From assembly GCF_947387555.1 (NCBI RefSeq), contig NZ_CANDNZ010000004.1, forward strand, positions 248,001 to 312,000: a stretch of DNA of 64,000 nt, in the 5' to 3' direction. Shown here in pieces: positions 1 to 9,102 of this stretch. This DNA is from Thalassomonas sp. RHCl1 (GTDB taxonomy: Bacteria; Pseudomonadota; Gammaproteobacteria; Enterobacterales; Alteromonadaceae). Within the stretch, counting starts at the first letter, position 1; each line of letters opens with the position of its first letter. Under the pieces are notes generated by a model. That model searched no databases. It was not told where the DNA came from and saw only the letters and a program-made list of their open reading frames with translations. The translations under genes and the position numbers were made by a program.

Positions 1-272
1 GGACGTAATACTATGGTATTGGCCTTCACCGCCGATAATGGCGTGATACAGGCCAGGCCGTTTTTACCGTTCATATTCAAACCATCGGAGCCACAAACCC
101 CTTCACGGCAGGAACGACGGAATGATAAGGTGGAGTCTTGCTCTTTTAATAAGATCAAGGCATCAAGCACCATCATATCTGAGCCTTCTGGAAGGTCCAG
201 CTCATACTCCTTCATATAAGGAGCATTATCAACATCTGGGTTGTAACGGTAAATCGAAAATTTTTGTTTCAT
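1..272 (-). CDS. sdhB: Succinate dehydrogenase iron-sulfur subunit (N-terminal part)
   Basis: This is the iron-sulfur subunit of complex II, which passes electrons from the SdhA flavin to the quinone site in the membrane. Only the first 90 or so residues are inside the window; the C-terminal end runs off the left edge. The visible part starts [15 protein letters not shown] and contains the [10 protein letters not shown] motif of the plant-type [2Fe-2S] cluster. An AAGGAG-like ribosome site precedes the ATG. It lies 11 bases after the sdhA stop and is the last visible gene of the sdhCDAB operon. The 4Fe-4S and 3Fe-4S motifs must lie outside the window. Confidence 0.96.
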   Translation of the reverse strand, partial: MKQKFSIYRYNPDVDNAPYMKEYELDLPEGSDMMVLDALILLKEQDSTLSFRRSCREGVCGSDGLNMNGKNGLACITPLSAVKANTIVLR

Positions 273-283
273 CACGCTACTCC

Positions 284-2050
284 TTAATAAACACGCGCTT
301 TCGGTGGGAAAGCATCACGGTGAATTGGCGTCATATTAACTGAGCGTTTCGACATTTCTTCAGTTTCCGGAGTATAAATCGAATGACACAACCAGTTTTC
401 ATCATCACGTTCAGTGAAATCCTGACGGGCATGAGCGCCGCGGCTTTCAGTACGGAAGTTGGCGGCTTTAGCTGAGCAGAAAGCCGTTTCCATCAGGTTA
501 TCCAATTCCAGACATTCGATGCGCTGGGTATTGAACTCGCTGGACTTGTCGTCTAAACGTGCGTGTTGCAAGCGTTCACGGATTTCCGTCAACTCTTTCA
601 TGCCCTGCGCCATGGCTTCACCTTCACGGAATACCGAGAAGTTAAGCTGCATGCATTGTTGCAGGTCTTTACGGATTTGTACCGGATCTTCACCTTTGTC
701 CGAGTTCTCCCAACGGTTAGTACGGGCTAAGCTCGCTTCCAGATCAGAGGCTGAGGCATCTTTACCAAATTCAGTGTCGTTCAGGTATTTACCCAGGAAC
801 TGACCGGCAGCGCGGCCAAAGACCACTAAATCAAGTAAGGAGTTACCGCCTAAGCGATTGGCGCCGTGTACAGATACACAGGCAATTTCACCCACGGCGA
901 ATAAGCCTTCAACAACTTTTTCTTCGCCGTTAGCGTCAACATGGATCGCCTGACCGTTAACATTGGTCGGTACACCACCCATCTGGTAGTGACAGGTAGG
1001 AATAACCGGAATAGGCTCTTCCGCCGGATCAACGTGAGCAAAGGTCTTAGATAAGTCACAAACGCCAGGCAGACGCTGGTTCAGGGTTTCGCGACCTAAG
1101 TGATCCAATTTCAGCTTGATATGAGGACCCCAAGGACCGTCACAACCACGGCCTTCACGGATTTCCGTCATCATAGAGCGGGCAACAACGTCACGACCGG
1201 CCAAATCTTTGGCATTCGGCGCATAACGCTCCATAAAGCGCTCGCCGTCTTTGTTAAGTAAGTAACCACCTTCACCACGACAACCTTCGGTAACCAGTAC
1301 ACCGGCACCGGCAATACCTGTCGGGTGGAACTGCCACATTTCCATGTCCTGCATTTGCACGCCGGCACGAAGTGACATACCAACACCGTCACCGGTATTG
1401 ATGTGGGCATTAGTGGTAGAAGCGAAGATACGACCTGCACCACCGGTTGCCAATACCGTAGCACGGGCTTTAAAGTAAACAATTTCACCGGTTTCCATGC
1501 AGATAGCGGTAGTGCCGACGATAGCGCCGTCACTGTTTTTCACTAAATCCAGGGCATACCATTCGCTGAAAACATTGGTTTTGTTTTTAACGTTTTGCTG
1601 GTACAGGCAGTGCAATAAGGCATGGCCGGTACGGTCGGCTGCAGCAGCGGTACGGGCCGCCTGCTCACCACCGAAGTTTTTAGACTGACCACCGAAAGGA
1701 CGCTGGTACACTTTACCGTTTTCAAAACGAGAAAAAGGTAAGCCCATGTTTTCTAATTCAATAATAGCTTCAGGGCCGGTTTTACACATGTATTCGATTG
1801 CGTCCTGGTCACCGATATAATCGGAACCTTTAACGGTGTCGTACATGTGCTGTTCCCAGTGATCTTCATGGGCGTTACCTAACGCAACCGTGATACCACC
1901 CTGGGCAGATACCGTATGAGAACGGGTTGGAAATACTTTTGAGATCAGGGCACAAGACTGGCCAGATTCAGAAATTGCTAAAGCGGCGCGCATACCCGCA
2001 CCACCTGCGCCAATAACAATGGCGTCAAACTCACGAACAGGAACGTTCAC
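284..2050 (-). CDS. sdhA: Succinate dehydrogenase flavoprotein subunit
   Basis: Catalytic subunit of succinate dehydrogenase, oxidising succinate to fumarate with covalently bound FAD on the cytoplasmic face of the inner membrane. The 588 residues match the usual length of bacterial SdhA. The N-terminal Rossmann motif [13 protein letters not shown] (about residues 12-24) binds [12 protein letters not shown] near residue 45 holds the histidine expected to carry the flavin. [21 protein letters not shown] and the C-terminal [21 protein letters not shown] segments are family signatures. It directly follows sdhD with no gap and is followed by sdhB 11 bases later. Confidence 0.97.
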   Translation of the reverse strand: MNVPVREFDAIVIGAGGAGMRAALAISESGQSCALISKVFPTRSHTVSAQGGITVALGNAHEDHWEQHMYDTVKGSDYIGDQDAIEYMCKTGPEAIIELENMGLPFSRFENGKVYQRPFGGQSKNFGGEQAARTAAAADRTGHALLHCLYQQNVKNKTNVFSEWYALDLVKNSDGAIVGTTAICMETGEIVYFKARATVLATGGAGRIFASTTNAHINTGDGVGMSLRAGVQMQDMEMWQFHPTGIAGAGVLVTEGCRGEGGYLLNKDGERFMERYAPNAKDLAGRDVVARSMMTEIREGRGCDGPWGPHIKLKLDHLGRETLNQRLPGVCDLSKTFAHVDPAEEPIPVIPTCHYQMGGVPTNVNGQAIHVDANGEEKVVEGLFAVGEIACVSVHGANRLGGNSLLDLVVFGRAAGQFLGKYLNDTEFGKDASASDLEASLARTNRWENSDKGEDPVQIRKDLQQCMQLNFSVFREGEAMAQGMKELTEIRERLQHARLDDKSSEFNTQRIECLELDNLMETAFCSAKAANFRTESRGAHARQDFTERDDENWLCHSIYTPETEEMSKRSVNMTPIHRDAFPPKARVY

Positions 2051-2398
2051 TTACACACCCCACACAGTTAAGAAGCCTGCTGCGAAATAAACCAGCAAGG
2101 TAACAGTAAAGATAAATTGCAAAGCACCACGCAAAAATGCGGCTTTAATGTAATCTGACAATACCTGCCAGATACCGATCCAGGCATGGACCAATACCGC
2201 GATAATGGCCAATAAGGTAAAGACCTTCATGGCAAGATTGGAGAATAAGCCATGCCAGATTTCAAAGGTGACTTCCGGGGTAATAACGAAAAATCCCGCC
2301 ATAAACAGGACATAACAAGCCAGAATTAACGCACTGGCTCTTAACAGAATAAAATCATGTACGCCACTGCGGCCTACTGTTGCGGCATTATTTACCAT
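2051..2398 (-). CDS. sdhD: Succinate dehydrogenase membrane anchor subunit
   Basis: Small hydrophobic subunit (115 aa) that together with SdhC anchors the dehydrogenase and forms the haem b and quinone sites. Three membrane segments are visible (about residues 18-36, 50-70 and 88-110), and the HAWIGIWQVLSDY segment carries the histidine and Asp-Tyr pair typical of SdhD. I chose the internal ATG at 2398 because a GGAG ribosome site lies just upstream and the ATG overlaps the sdhC stop by 7 bases (ATGGTAA), which suggests translational coupling. The longer open frame from 2434 would run much further into sdhC. Confidence 0.92.
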   Translation of the reverse strand: MVNNAATVGRSGVHDFILLRASALILACYVLFMAGFFVITPEVTFEIWHGLFSNLAMKVFTLLAIIAVLVHAWIGIWQVLSDYIKAAFLRGALQFIFTVTLLVYFAAGFLTVWGV

Positions 2399-2766
2399 AA
2401 CCAAACTCCTACAACTGCGGTAAGCACCAGCCAAAGTGCAATAACAAATTTTGCAGTGGCATTACCCGAGGCTAATTCTTCAAAATGACCTAAATCCATA
2501 AATAAATGGCGCACACCGGCTAATAAATGATAAATCAGCGCGGCACAGATGCCTAAAATAATAAATTTAAAGAAAAAGCCATCAAGCAGGGATTTGATTT
2601 GCGCAAAACCTTCTGCAGACGATAAGGAGATTGAAAGGGTCCACAATAAAATGCCAATAGCAAAAACCATAATCACACCGGAGATACGGTGCAATATAGA
2701 GGCATGAGCTGCTGAATGCATCTTTATTGTAGTTAGATCAAGGTTTACAGGACGTTGTTTTTTCAC
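2392..2766 (-). CDS. sdhC: Succinate dehydrogenase cytochrome b556 subunit
   Basis: First gene of the sdhCDAB operon. The 124-aa protein begins MKKQRPVNLDLTTIKM and contains the family signature SILHRISGVIMVF (about residues 24-36), with the serine and arginine near the quinone site. A later HLLAGVRHLFMDLG segment holds the haem-ligand histidine region. There are three membrane helices. It is transcribed away from gltA, as in Escherichia coli and many gammaproteobacteria. Confidence 0.94.
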   Translation of the reverse strand: MKKQRPVNLDLTTIKMHSAAHASILHRISGVIMVFAIGILLWTLSISLSSAEGFAQIKSLLDGFFFKFIILGICAALIYHLLAGVRHLFMDLGHFEELASGNATAKFVIALWLVLTAVVGVWLW

Positions 2767-3140
2767 GATTGTTGCCTAAAGAGCTCTTTGAGCCTTCAAC
2801 TTTTTTTATATAACCTATGAATTACCCGTAAACGAGCAATTCCCAAAGCGATCACCTGCATATATTTTTGTAAAATTGCATACAATTTTTCACAAAATAG
2901 TCGCAGAGCAGCTAGATTATATAGTTGATATGAACGAATTACAATTTTCGTTCCATTTTAAAGGCTTGCGGTTAAAAAATAATCAACAAAAGTGTTTTTT
3001 TTTGATATAGAATTAATCAAACACACATTTGAATTGACTTTACGGGGGCAGTTTGCAGTAGAATACCCGCAGTTTTATATTCATAAAAACTGATTACATT
3101 TTCATAATAATCAGAAAACCAATTGATAGGGGATAAACAT
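2767..3140. promoter_or_regulatory. Divergent control region between sdhC and gltA
   Basis: This AT-rich stretch has no gene and must hold the promoters of both the sdh operon and gltA. For gltA, a candidate -35 TTGACT lies at 3034-3039 and a -10 TAGAAT at 3059-3064. The 19-base spacer is longer than ideal, so the assignment is tentative. No operator was identified with confidence. Confidence 0.4.
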
Positions 3141-4427
3141 ATGGCTGATTCAAAGGCCTCTCTAAGTATTGACGGTAATGTAGTTGCGGAATTACCTATT
3201 CTGTCTGGAACCGCAGGTAACGACGTGATCGATATCCGAACTTTGGGTAATTATGGCTATTTCACCTATGACCCTGGCTTTTTAGCAACGGCATCATGTG
3301 AATCTGCGATTACTTATATTGATGGCGGTAAAGGTGTATTACAGCACAGGGGCTACCCAATCGACAGCCTGGCCAAGCAGGCGGATTACCTGGAAGTGTG
3401 CTACATCCTGTTAAACGGCGCGGCACCGACCAAATCACAATACGATGAATTCAAAAATACCATCACCAACCATACCATGGTGCACGAGAAGTTAGCACAC
3501 TTCTTCCAGGGCTTCTTGCCTGATGCCCACCCAATGGCCATGGTATGTGGTGTTGTTGGCGCCTTATCATCTTTCTACCACAGTGATCTGGATATCGATG
3601 ATAAAGACCAGCGTACCCGCAGCGCCCATCGCCTAATCGCTAAAATGCCGACTATTGCTGCTATGGCGTACAAATACAGCATAGGTCAGCCTTTCGTTTA
3701 CCCGAGAAATGATATGTCTTATGCCGAAAACTTCCTGCATATGATGTTCTCGGTACCGGCTGAAGAATATAAAGTAAGCCCGACCATCGCCAAGGCCATG
3801 GACCGAATCTTCACTTTGCATGCCGACCATGAGCAAAATGCTTCAACGTCAACCGTGCGTTTAGCCGGTTCATCAGGTGCCAACCCATACGCCTGTATCG
3901 CTGCCGGTGTTGCTTCTTTATGGGGCCCTGCCCACGGCGGCGCCAACGAAGCTTGTTTGAACATGCTTGAAGAAATCGGCTCTTTGGAGAACATTCCTAA
4001 GTATGTTGCCAAGGCAAAAGATAAAGCCGATCCGTTCCGCCTGATGGGCTTCGGTCACCGTGTTTACAAAAACTTCGACCCGCGCGCCACGGTAATGCGT
4101 GAAACCTGTCACGAAGTATTAAAAGAGCTGAACATCAAAGATCCTCTGCTTGACGTAGCCATGGAGCTTGAGCGTATCGCCCTTGAAGACGAATACTTCG
4201 TTTCCAAGAAGCTTTACCCGAACGTAGATTTCTACTCAGGTATCATCTTAAAAGCCATCGGTATTCCGACCAGCATGTTCACGGTAATCTTTGCCATGTC
4301 ACGCACCGTTGGCTGGATCTCTCACTGGGATGAGATGTTAAGCCAGCCGGGTCAGAAGATCGGTCGTCCTCGTCAGAAATACACAGGTGAGCTGGATCGT
4401 GAATTCACCCCGTTGCATGACAGATAA
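3141..4427 (+). CDS. gltA: Type II citrate synthase
   Basis: Condenses acetyl-CoA and oxaloacetate to citrate, the entry step of the TCA cycle. The 428 residues match the hexameric, NADH-sensitive type II enzyme of gammaproteobacteria. Visible signatures are the [13 protein letters not shown] segment and [15 protein letters not shown], holding active-site histidines and an arginine, and the C-terminal [14 protein letters not shown] region. I start at the ATG at 3141, preceded by AGGGGAT, and not at the in-frame TTG 18 bases upstream. A strong terminator follows the gene. It is divergent from sdhC. Confidence 0.97.
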   Translation: MADSKASLSIDGNVVAELPILSGTAGNDVIDIRTLGNYGYFTYDPGFLATASCESAITYIDGGKGVLQHRGYPIDSLAKQADYLEVCYILLNGAAPTKSQYDEFKNTITNHTMVHEKLAHFFQGFLPDAHPMAMVCGVVGALSSFYHSDLDIDDKDQRTRSAHRLIAKMPTIAAMAYKYSIGQPFVYPRNDMSYAENFLHMMFSVPAEEYKVSPTIAKAMDRIFTLHADHEQNASTSTVRLAGSSGANPYACIAAGVASLWGPAHGGANEACLNMLEEIGSLENIPKYVAKAKDKADPFRLMGFGHRVYKNFDPRATVMRETCHEVLKELNIKDPLLDVAMELERIALEDEYFVSKKLYPNVDFYSGIILKAIGIPTSMFTVIFAMSRTVGWISHWDEMLSQPGQKIGRPRQKYTGELDREFTPLHDR

Positions 4428-4446
4428 GCCGAGCTTATAAGTTCAT

Positions 4447-4477
4447 AAAAAAAAGGCAGTTTTTACTGCCTTTTTTC
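4447..4477 (+). terminator. Rho-independent terminator after gltA
   Basis: An inverted repeat AAGGCAGT / ACTGCCTT with a TTTT loop is flanked by A and T runs on both sides, so it could work in both directions. It lies 20 bases after the gltA stop and before the convergent GlxA-type regulator gene. Confidence 0.85.
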
Positions 4478-4528
4478 TTGCCCAAAATTTAGTGACCGTC
4501 TGTGATTACCTCAGGGAAAGTCAAAAAA

Positions 4529-5524
4529 TTAATGTAGATTGGCAAATTTTTGTCGGTAGTCTTTTGGTGTCAAGCCGGTAAAACGTTTGAATAACTGGCG
4601 AAAACTGCTGATATCCTCATAACCCACCGACCAGATAATGTTATTGATACTGTCGGTGGTTTTTTCCAGCTTGCCCTTGGCGAGTTCCACCCGGATACGC
4701 TGTAAATAGGTGATAGGATTTTCCCCTGTGGCCAGCTTAAAACGGCGCTTAAAGGTTCTTGAGCCCAGGCCCACCTGCTCGGCCAGCGCATCCATGCTGA
4801 TCTCTTTCTTATAATTGCGCTCCAGCCATTCCTGCGCCGTTAAAATCGCCTGGTCTTCATGGCTTTTCTGCGCCTTAAAAGAGCCGTAAGGGGACTGTTT
4901 TTGCCTGACCGGATCGAACACCATCAGCTTGGCACAATCGGAGGCACTGTCCTTACCCAGCAGTTTTTCCACCAGATAAAGGGCCAAGTCCATATAGGAA
5001 GTGGAGCCACCGGCGCAAATGACATCGCCGTTATCAATCAGCAACTCTTCACAATCAAGGCGGATAAAGGGAAAAATCTTACGAAACAGCTCGGCGCTGC
5101 GCCAGTGTGTGGTCGCGGTTTTTCCTGCCAGCATACCGATGGAAGCCAATAAAAAACTGCCGGTACAACTGCTGGCGATCAGGGTTCCCTGCGACTGGCA
5201 GGTTTGCAGCCAGTGCTTGATTTTTGCTTTATGGGTTAATTCAATATCATGGCCACAACAACCCACCACAACCTGTACCGATGCCGTGGCAATGATCACA
5301 TCCGGTATCTCCATAGCAGCCAAAGTCCTGGTGGGCTTGATTTCTATGCCGTTATAGCCGGTTACCGGCTTATCGTCGATAGTGACAATCTGGCAGTCGA
5401 TCGCCTCCCTCTTATCCAGGCCATAACGTTTATTTTGGCAATAATTAGCCGCCGAAAACACATCCAGCATGCCGTAAACGCCGGACACCATACAAAGTTC
5501 ACTGGCTAAAATTGCAACCTTCAT
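4529..5524 (-). CDS. GlxA/FtrA family transcriptional regulator (DJ-1 + AraC)
   Basis: A 331-aa two-domain regulator. Residues 1-190 form a DJ-1/PfpI class I glutamine-amidotransferase-like domain, with IASSCTGSFLLASIGMLAG at the nucleophile-elbow position (Cys present). The C-terminal about 110 residues are an AraC/XylS double HTH ending in the typical GYEDISSFRQLFKRFTGLTPKDYRQKF. Such proteins (GlxA, FtrA, ArgR/CdhR of Pseudomonas) often sense small nitrogenous metabolites; the ligand here is unknown. The start at 5524 is preceded by GGGAGA; the upstream in-frame ATG gives an extra 14 residues that do not look like the family. It is divergent from the small membrane protein gene at 5647. 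Confidence 0.9.
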   Translation of the reverse strand: MKVAILASELCMVSGVYGMLDVFSAANYCQNKRYGLDKREAIDCQIVTIDDKPVTGYNGIEIKPTRTLAAMEIPDVIIATASVQVVVGCCGHDIELTHKAKIKHWLQTCQSQGTLIASSCTGSFLLASIGMLAGKTATTHWRSAELFRKIFPFIRLDCEELLIDNGDVICAGGSTSYMDLALYLVEKLLGKDSASDCAKLMVFDPVRQKQSPYGSFKAQKSHEDQAILTAQEWLERNYKKEISMDALAEQVGLGSRTFKRRFKLATGENPITYLQRIRVELAKGKLEKTTDSINNIIWSVGYEDISSFRQLFKRFTGLTPKDYRQKFANLH

Positions 5525-5646
5525 GCTTCTGTCTCTCCCATGACATAAAAATGTCATTTTTGCCACTTACTATGTCAAATATGCCACCTCTTTTATTTAT
5601 TGGCAAGGAGTATTATTTACTCACTGAAACAAGTAGGAGCCAAACC

Positions 5647-5922
5647 ATGAAATATGTCGCCCTGTTACTCCATGTCGTCTTTCGCTTTACCCTGATCGCC
5701 ACCCTGGCATTAATTGCCCTGGTCCCCCTGGTCCCCCTGGTTTATGAGATCTCAGTATTAACGGCTTTTGTTTATATGCCTTTGTTGTTAATTGCCATTG
5801 CTGTACTAAACCTGGCAACAGATCACTTATTGCTGAAAATGGCGCAGTCATCTGCTGCCATAAACACCAGGCGTTACCGGCATTTTTTCGGCAGACACTG
5901 TATTTTCTGCGCCGGACATTAG
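5647..5922 (+). CDS. Small membrane protein of unknown function
   Basis: A 91-aa protein with two strongly hydrophobic segments (about residues 5-32 and 36-58) and a short basic C-terminal tail ending in RYRHFFGRHCIFCAGH. The start at the ATG at 5647 is supported by the AGGAG at 5635-5639; the longer open frame from 5512 runs through the divergent promoter and is unlikely. It is divergent from the GlxA-type regulator and may be its target. No function is recognised. Confidence 0.6.
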   Translation: MKYVALLLHVVFRFTLIATLALIALVPLVPLVYEISVLTAFVYMPLLLIAIAVLNLATDHLLLKMAQSSAAINTRRYRHFFGRHCIFCAGH

Positions 5923-6030
5923 TATAAAAGGCCTGAGTTACGGCTGGGTTATATTGAAAAAGAAGCTGGGCTTGTCGGTTGAGCCTGATATAATGCGCGG
6001 AATTTTTTGCTGTTATTTATAATGATCATT

Positions 6031-6816
6031 ATGTCCGACTATCAACTCAGGTTCGGCGGCATCAGCCGCCTCTATGGCAACCAAGGGGCCGCCAGGTTAC
6101 AACAAGCGCATTTTTGCGTGATTGGTATCGGCGGTGTCGGCTCCTGGGTGGCAGAGGCCCTGGCCAGAAACGGCATAGGCGCCATCACCCTGATTGACCT
6201 TGATGATATTTGTACCACCAATATTAACCGGCAGATCCATGCGTTGACAGATACGGTCGGACAAAGCAAGGTCGAAGTCATGGCAGAGCGCATCAGGCAA
6301 ATAAACCCCGACTGCCGGGTGAATGAGGTGGAAGACTTTGTCACCCATGAAAATCTGGCTGCGCTGTTAAACCAGGGGTTTGATTATGTCATTGATGCCA
6401 TCGACTCGGTCAAAGTCAAGTCGGCCATTATCGCCCATTGCAAGCGTAATAAATTGCCGGTGATCACGGTTGGCGGCGCCGGCGGGCAAACCGACCCGAG
6501 CCAGATCCAAATTTGCGATTTAAGCCAGACCTATCAGGATCCGCTACTGGCCAAGGTGCGAAACCAGCTGCGCCGGGAATACAACTTTTCCCGCAATACC
6601 AAGCGGAAATTTTCCATCGACGCCATTTTCTCCACCGAGCAGCTGGTATACCCGGATAGCGATGGTGAAGTCTGCCATGCCAAGCAAACTCAGGACGGCG
6701 CCATGCGCCTCGACTGCAGCGGCGGCTTTGGTGCTACAACCCATGTTACCGCCACTTTTGCCTTTTTTGCCGTCGGCCGGGCAATTAAAAAGTTCCTCAA
6801 TAAAAAACCGAAATAA
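6031..6816 (+). CDS. tcdA: tRNA threonylcarbamoyladenosine dehydratase
   Basis: E1-like ATP-dependent enzyme (CsdL/YgdL) that converts t6A37 of tRNA into its cyclic form ct6A. The 261 residues align along their whole length with what I know of E. coli TcdA. Visible are RFGGISRLYG at the N-terminus, the nucleotide-binding loop VIGIGGVGSWVAEALAR, the LIDLDDICTTNINRQIHA segment, and the late SGGFGATTHVTATF motif. The ATG at 6031 is chosen; an in-frame ATG at 6022 is also possible. It converges on the csdA-csdE fusion gene; in E. coli csdA, csdE and tcdA are neighbours and CsdA/CsdE support TcdA activity. Confidence 0.95.
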   Translation: MSDYQLRFGGISRLYGNQGAARLQQAHFCVIGIGGVGSWVAEALARNGIGAITLIDLDDICTTNINRQIHALTDTVGQSKVEVMAERIRQINPDCRVNEVEDFVTHENLAALLNQGFDYVIDAIDSVKVKSAIIAHCKRNKLPVITVGGAGGQTDPSQIQICDLSQTYQDPLLAKVRNQLRREYNFSRNTKRKFSIDAIFSTEQLVYPDSDGEVCHAKQTQDGAMRLDCSGGFGATTHVTATFAFFAVGRAIKKFLNKKPK

Positions 6817-6826
6817 TCTCTGCCTC

Positions 6827-6858
6827 GCCCTTTAGGCGGGAAATAACCGCTAAAGGGC
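6827..6858. terminator. Hairpin between convergent tcdA and csdAE
   Basis: An inverted repeat (GCCCTTTAGGCGG / CCGCTAAAGGGC, one bulged base) fills the 70-base gap between two convergent genes. There is no long T run on either side, so strength is uncertain. Its position suggests a shared bidirectional terminator. Confidence 0.55.
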
Positions 6859-6889
6859 GGCAAACAATTCACGATGAATCAAAGGCAAG

Positions 6890-8590
6890 CTAATCCCGGC
6901 TTGCCAGTTGTGTAATTTTTTTCACAATAGCCTGAACACCATTACCCCGTGAAGGGCTCAAATGCTGCAACAGCCCCAGCTGCTCAAAATAGCCCTGGAT
7001 ATCAAAAGCATCGATTTCTGCTGCCGTTTTGTGATTAAACGCCGCCAGCACGATAACCAGCAAGCCCCGGATCACCTTGGCGTCGCTGTCGGCTTTAAAA
7101 TGATACCTTGCTTCGCCATCCAGGCGATAGGTTAACCAGGCCAGGCTCTCACAACCGGCGATCAGGGTTTGCTCATTGCGCTCGGCCTTATCCATGCGCT
7201 CCAGGGTTTTACCCAAGAGCATAATTTCCCGGTGGCGGCTGTCCCAGCCTTTGATGGCGGCAAACTTTGCCAGCATAACCTGGCTTTCATCAGCTTGTAG
7301 TTCAGCTTCTTCCTTGGCTTTTTCCTCAGTCAGGGCGCCGCCAGGCGCTGCTTGATGCTCTCCACCTGGCTCTTCCCCATGGACAATAGCCGTTAAAACC
7401 TCAATAACCGCATCAATTTCAGCAAAGGTATTGTAGGGGGCCAGTGACAGGCGCAAGCAGCCGCTAAGTTTTAAATATTCCATTAACGGCATGGCACAAT
7501 GATGGCCGCTTCTTATCGCAATGCCCCGACTGTCTAACGCAGTGGCAATATCATGATTATGATGTCCGCTCAGTGTGAAGGAAAAAACAGGAATATCCGG
7601 TGTTTCTGTGACGATAAAACGTATCCCGTGAATATTTTGCAGCTTTTGCATCATATAAGCGATAAGCGCCTGCTCATAATCGAAAAATGCCTGCCCCTGA
7701 TGCCTCCTTAAGAAGCGGACCGCCTCTGCAAAAGCCACTACCCCGGCAATATTCGGGGTACCGGCTTCAAACTTAAACGGCAGCTCGTTAAAGCTGGTAC
7801 CGGCAAAGCTGACGGTTTGGATCATTTCCCCGCCTCCCTGGTAAGGCGGCATTTGCTCCAATAAGGCCAAACGTCCGTATAAGACCCCGACACCGGTAGG
7901 ACCGAACATTTTATGGGCCGAGAACAGGTAAAAGTCACAGTCCAGGGCTTGGACATCAACGGTTAAATGCGCTATCGCCTGGGCGCCGTCTATCACGGTG
8001 ATGGCTCCCACGGCTTTCGCCCGGGTAATGATCTTTTCTAACGGGTTAATACGGCCAATCACATTGGAGATATGCGCACACGCCACGACCCTGGTCCTGA
8101 GGCTGATCAGCTCTGCCAGCTTACTTTCATCCAGGGTACCGTTATCAGTTAACGGCAATATTTTGATCACCGCGCCTGTTTTTTCCGCCACCAGTTGCCA
8201 GGGCACAATATTGGCGTGGTGTTCACTGTAACTAAGAACAATTTCATCCCCTGCCTTTAACTGGCTTTCCCCCCAGCTAGCCGCAATAAGATTAATGCCC
8301 TCGGTAGTGCCTTTAGTCCAAATGATTTCCCTGGTACTGGCAGCATTAATAAACGTTTTTGCCGCCTCCCTGGCTTCTTCAAAAGCCCGGGTTGCCCGGG
8401 CACTTAAGACATGCGAGGCCCGATGAACATTGGCATTACTGGCACTATAATAATCCTGATAGGCATCGAGCACACATTGTGGTTTTTGCGTTGTGGCGCC
8501 ATTATCAAAATAGATTAACGGCTTTTCATTAACGTTTTTTTGTAAAAGCGGAAACTGTTGGCGAAACTTCAGCGGATCAAAGCAGGACAT
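6890..8590 (-). CDS. Fused cysteine desulfurase (CsdA/SufS type) and SufE/CsdE sulfur acceptor
   Basis: A 566-aa fusion. Residues 1-405 are a class V aminotransferase-fold cysteine desulfurase. They show the N-terminal YFDNGATTQKP, SAHKMFGPTGVG near residue 228 with the PLP lysine, and RSGHHCAMP near residue 364 with the persulfide cysteine. After an Ala/Glu-rich linker, residues 430-566 are a SufE/CsdE domain with the acceptor cysteine in AGCESLAW near residue 479. In E. coli these are two proteins, CsdA and CsdE, encoded side by side. The fusion sits convergent to tcdA, the third member of that sulfur-transfer group, which favours the CsdA/CsdE assignment over SufS/SufE. No suf genes are visible nearby. 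Confidence 0.93.
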   Translation of the reverse strand: MSCFDPLKFRQQFPLLQKNVNEKPLIYFDNGATTQKPQCVLDAYQDYYSASNANVHRASHVLSARATRAFEEAREAAKTFINAASTREIIWTKGTTEGINLIAASWGESQLKAGDEIVLSYSEHHANIVPWQLVAEKTGAVIKILPLTDNGTLDESKLAELISLRTRVVACAHISNVIGRINPLEKIITRAKAVGAITVIDGAQAIAHLTVDVQALDCDFYLFSAHKMFGPTGVGVLYGRLALLEQMPPYQGGGEMIQTVSFAGTSFNELPFKFEAGTPNIAGVVAFAEAVRFLRRHQGQAFFDYEQALIAYMMQKLQNIHGIRFIVTETPDIPVFSFTLSGHHNHDIATALDSRGIAIRSGHHCAMPLMEYLKLSGCLRLSLAPYNTFAEIDAVIEVLTAIVHGEEPGGEHQAAPGGALTEEKAKEEAELQADESQVMLAKFAAIKGWDSRHREIMLLGKTLERMDKAERNEQTLIAGCESLAWLTYRLDGEARYHFKADSDAKVIRGLLVIVLAAFNHKTAAEIDAFDIQGYFEQLGLLQHLSPSRGNGVQAIVKKITQLASRD

Positions 8591-8772
8591 GAATGACGAA
8601 AAATTAATAAAATAAAGTTGCCGCCATTATACCCCAGATTTCCTTGGTAATTTACCTTTGCCCGGGATAATTCACACAAAAATAAGCTATGCCTTTTAAC
8701 TTTCATCAACTATACCTAATAACACGTTCGTTAAGAGGGAACTTATTATTGGCAAGATAAAGGGGGTGAGAG

Positions 8773-9009
8773 ATGGTCTTATTTTCGTGGTTCCTTCATA
8801 CAAAAAAATCATTCAACGACATTCAAGCGCAAGAGAATTTAAAAACAGACAAACAGCAAGATTTAATTTACGCCCAACAAGCCATGTGGCCAACCGCTAA
8901 ACCCAGAGAGCAAGCTATTCCCCTGAGCCCAAACGTCATCCCGGTCAAAAATAGCAGGCATAAAAAGCAGAGCGCCAGGCAGTTAAAATATAAGCAGGCA
9001 TGCAAGTGA
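8773..9009 (+). CDS. Hypothetical small basic protein
   Basis: A 78-aa ORF with a good ribosome site (GGGGGTGAGAG directly before the ATG). The N-terminus MVLFSWFLHTKKSF is short and hydrophobic; the rest is Gln/Lys-rich, with a basic C-terminus. No family is recognised. It lies alone between divergent and convergent neighbours. It could be a real small protein, but coding evidence beyond the ribosome site is weak. Confidence 0.45.
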   Translation: MVLFSWFLHTKKSFNDIQAQENLKTDKQQDLIYAQQAMWPTAKPREQAIPLSPNVIPVKNSRHKKQSARQLKYKQACK

Positions 9010-9102
9010 GCATTACTGCTCTTAAAGCGGATTAACACTAACTTCGGCGCTAAATACACTCAGCCAGGATTGCCTTTCCCGGCAACAGCGGTGCGGGAAA
9101 AA

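Noticed and set aside
3123-3140. TTG start extending gltA by six codons
   Set aside because: The extension covers the AGGGGAT ribosome site of the ATG at 3141, and the 428-aa product fits the family length.
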